From: Thermothelomyces thermophilus ATCC 42464
Lineage: Eukaryota > Ascomycota > Sordariomycetes > Sordariales > Chaetomiaceae
Assembly (NCBI RefSeq): GCF_000226095.1
Contig: NC_016472.1
Span: 2,666,001-2,730,000 of the forward strand
DNA: 64,000 nt
Reading direction: 5' to 3'
Part shown: piece by piece, positions 61,232-64,000 of the stretch
How the letters are laid out: every line of letters starts with the position of its first letter
How positions within the stretch are numbered: the stretch's first letter is position 1
Notes under the pieces: model-generated
What the model was told of the DNA's origin: nothing
The model's database searches: none
The model's input: the letters and a program-made list of their open reading frames with translations, nothing else
Translations under genes and position numbers: made by a program

Positions 61232-63417
61232 CAGTGAAAAGCACCGTGAGGGAAACATTTTTAAAATAGTAGTTTTATAAGCAGCTCATGCTTTAATAAA
61301 AAGCTAGAGCGTACCTTTTGCATAATGGGTCACCAAGTTAACATTAGATGCGAGCGATAAATATTTGTGTATTTATATATACAATATATTATAGTATTGT
61401 ATGTTTACTTAATGTAAAACATAATACATGGTAAATTTAAATATAAATATATATAATATATATATACGTAGTTAAACCGATCATTAAAATAATAAATAGT
61501 GTCTAAAGTTAGACCCGAAGCCTGGTAATCTTACTATAGTTAGGACTATAAAGGTCCGAACAGGTTATCGTTACAAAGATATCCGAAGAACTATAGTAAG
61601 TGAGTAAAAGACAATTCTGACCAGGATAGCTGGTTTTCTGCGAAACCTATAATAGTAGGTAGTTCAAGTAACATCTTAGTAGGTACAGAACTTAATCTCA
61701 TACAAGATGTATACTCTCATAGATATTTTCTATGAAATACATTTTTTTTGTAAACATCGGGGGATCGTAAAGATTTTATCGGTGAGTATATAGACTCGGA
61801 ATGACAAAGATAGATCTTGAACTATCGGATATAGAATGATAAGGTTGTATGTCAAAAGGGAAACAGCCCAGAACAAAGTTTAAGGTTCCAAAATTATTAT
61901 TGAGTGAAGTTAAGAAAGTTTTTATATAAGTCGACAAGAAGATAGGCTTGGAAGCAGCTATAATTTAAAGATCTCGTAACAGAGCACTTGTTAAATCTTA
62001 AAAGCATCGAAAATTTATCGGATCTAAATAATATACCGAAACTTTGTCTATATATAACATTAATATTAATGTTATTATTGGGGTAGCAGAACATTAAGTT
62101 AATATTGGACTTTTCTTTTTTAAAGAAAACTATAATAGAACTCAAGTGATAATGGTGACATGAGTAACAAAAAAGAAGGAGTTATACTTGTTCTAGTACT
62201 TAGGGCAAGTATAATTACCTCTTGCCTAAAGCTTATGGATATAGAAAAGTAACGGCCTCTAAGTTTATAATCTAAAGATTATAACGATAAGGAAATCTTA
62301 TTACTTTTAAGGATAACATTTTTTTACGTGGAAAATGTGCTAGAAAAAGTAAGTAATTTAAAAACTGTACCTAGAAACTGACACAAGTAAGCTAGTAGAG
62401 AATACGAAGGCATAAATGAGGCAACAATTATAAAGGAACTCGGCAAACTAACTACCGTAACTTCGGGATAAGGAAGGCTCATTCTTCTCGATTAATACGA
62501 GTAAAAAGGAAGAAGCATGAAATAGTGTTATACGACTGTTTAATTAAAACAAAGCACTTTACAAAAGATGATAAATCTAAGTATTAAGTATGATTTCTAC
62601 CCGATGCCGGCTGGTTAACGAATTAATTAAATTAAAGTTTGATTTTAGAGGAACCCCTGGTTAATGGCGGCCTTAGCGTAAGGGTCCTAAGGTAGCGAAA
62701 CGCCTTGGCCGTTAAATACGGTCTTATATAAATGATGTAACGATACAACAGCTGTCTCTATGATTGACTTAGTGAAATTGGAATAACTGTGTAGATACAG
62801 TTTACCCCTAGTTAGACGAGAAGACCCTATGTAGCTTTACTATTACTAATTACTGAATGTGATCGGGAATTTTTCTAGTGTAGAAGGTAATCGATAAGAT
62901 ACAATTGTAACACCTTTATAATTCTGTCACATTATTGAAACCTTGCTTTAGTAAGGGACAATTGCTAGGAGATAGTTTATGCGGGGCACAGACCCTATAA
63001 AGAGTAAATGGGTATGTCTAAAATTAAAAGATTAATGTTTGCTATTTTTTTATATAGAATCATATATGCACAGTTTATAAAATGTATATACATATATACT
63101 ATATGTATATATAGTCCTTGGACACGGTATAAAAATTATATATACATTAAACCGCATATTAATTTCAATGAATTAGGGTAAGATTTTATTTAAAGAGAAA
63201 TTATTCGTAATAAAAAAAATATATTGAGTAAACTCTTATATTTTTATACTTATTATTATTTTAATAATAAGATTATTTGTTATATGTAAAGCTTAATGGC
63301 TTAATCTTGCCTTATTGTTTGATTAACAACAAATCTTACAGTCGTGTAAGCGGGGCATAGGATCACAAGATATAAAAAGGAAAGATCTTGGATTTTTGGA
63401 AAAGCTACGCTAGGGAT
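61232..63417 (+). rRNA. rnl: Large-subunit rRNA, main part (5' cut, interrupted by intron)
   Basis: The strand reads AGTGAAAAGCACCGTGAGGG, the 23S motif near E. coli 460, at its very start. It goes on through CCTTTTGCATAATGGGTCA, AGACCCGAAGCC, GATAGCTGGTTTTCTGCGAA, GGTCCTAAGGTAGCGAAA (62,681), GACGAGAAGACCCTATG (62,814), to GCTACGCTAGGGAT (near E. coli 2449) at 63,417, where the intron begins. About the first 450 positions are absent here; part of them lies inverted at 56,703-57,035. An ORF called on the minus strand at 61,897 is inside this RNA. Confidence 0.92.
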
Positions 63418-64000
63418 GTTTGTCCTTCAATATTAAGAAAAAATTATTAATAATATATTGGGTTAATTTCAAAAATTACTTTTTAGTTAAAGTAAATTTG
63501 AAGCGAAGTTTATCTTAGCATTTAGATGAAGATAAAAACGTTTAACGACTATAAGGTGAGTAATGCTAACAATAATCCTTTGTTAATGCCTAACTTTCTT
63601 TTTTTTCTTTATGTATAAAATATGTAAAACAAGTGATATAAATTATTATGAATAATAAAACTAAAAGTTTAAATATATTTAGCAAATATATTAAAAATAA
63701 TAATAAGATAATACCTTTTAAAGTAAAAAGATCTGATGTAGGAAATACAAGATATTTTCCTCCCGTATCTAGAGAATGAAAAAATAGTATTTATGTTTTT
63801 AATTCAAATAATCTAAAAAACTTACCTGTTTATGATATAAATATTAATTCTTTAATAAAAAATTTCTTCAATTTGCAATTTAATCATAAATTTTTATTTA
63901 AAAAATATATACCTTATAGACTTAGATCTTCCTCTTTAAATAAAATATTTGCAAGTAAAGCTGAAATAAAGCATACTAATAATAAAGCTATTTTAACTGT
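63418..64000 (+). other. Group I intron of rnl (runs past window end)
   Basis: The intron is inserted after GCTAGGGAT, the site used in Neurospora and most Pezizomycotina for the rnl intron that encodes the small-subunit protein S5/Rps3. Only its 5' part is in the window. Confidence 0.8.
63648..64000 (+). CDS. rps3: Mitochondrial ribosomal protein S3/S5 (partial, runs off the end)
   Basis: From ATG at 63,648 the frame reads MNNKTKSLNIFSKYIKN..., with TRYFPPVSREWKNSIYVFN (W is TGA) and IKHTNNKAILTV, all typical of intron-encoded fungal Rps3 (Neurospora S5). It is a small-subunit ribosomal protein carried in the rnl intron. About 117 codons are visible and open. Confidence 0.88.

Noticed and set aside
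61897-62145. 82-codon minus-strand frame
   Set aside because: It lies entirely within conserved rnl sequence on the other strand.
56703-63417. Naturally fragmented rRNA gene
   Set aside because: Split mitochondrial rRNAs exist in some algae and protists, but I know of none in Pezizomycotina; the cut also coincides with truncation of nad5 and cox3, pointing to rearrangement.

Overview
The window joins two kinds of DNA. Positions 1 to about 42,100 are ordinary nuclear DNA of a filamentous ascomycete, most likely a sordariomycete close to Sordariales. The genes have short GT-AG introns with CTAAC or CTGAC branch points and are flanked by long gene-poor intergenic DNA. From about 42,100 to 44,050 lies TpA-rich DNA that looks like a repeat worn down by RIP (repeat-induced point mutation). 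From about 44,050 to the window end the DNA is fungal mitochondrial: AT-rich, with TGA read as tryptophan.

Nuclear genes, left to right: a small cysteine-rich tail protein (1317-1766, minus); an RG-rich protein of unknown function (2995-3755); the WD40 ribosome-assembly factor RSA4/Notchless (4262-6252, eight exons); a gene-poor 5.4 kb; a trehalose-synthase-complex subunit with TPS-like and TPP-like domains and altered catalytic motifs (11689-14777); a branched-chain aminotransferase with a one-base frameshift (16412-17790); the meiotic MutS homologue MSH4 with a very long N-terminal extension (18740-23672); a CSC1/DUF221 cation channel (25001-27684, minus); a dynamin-like GTPase (28759-31452); a 72-residue cysteine-rich protein (33085-33437, minus); and an ACS-family MFS transporter (36847-38714, minus). 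I joined exons by hand; each model stays in frame and gives a protein of sensible length.

The mitochondrial part carries, on the minus strand, a possible nad4 start, nad1, cox1, trnC, cob, nad5 (last two exons around a group I intron holding a LAGLIDADG gene and a novel ORF), the 5' part of rnl, five tRNAs, nad6, five tRNAs, a novel acidic ORF and cox3 without its first codons. The plus strand carries the rest of rnl and its rps3-bearing intron. Gene content fits sordariomycete mtDNA, but the arrangement cannot be a working mitochondrial chromosome. The rnl gene is cut, with its halves on opposite strands; nad5 lacks its first exon and cox3 its start; and cox1 has an in-frame TAA.

Several conserved codons in the mitochondrial part are changed by CpA-to-TpA transitions, the type RIP makes. 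The best reading is a recent mosaic nuclear insertion of mtDNA (NUMT) of at least 20 kb beside a RIP-worn repeat. The main alternative is a chimeric contig. Reads spanning 44,050, 56,703 and 61,231 would decide.
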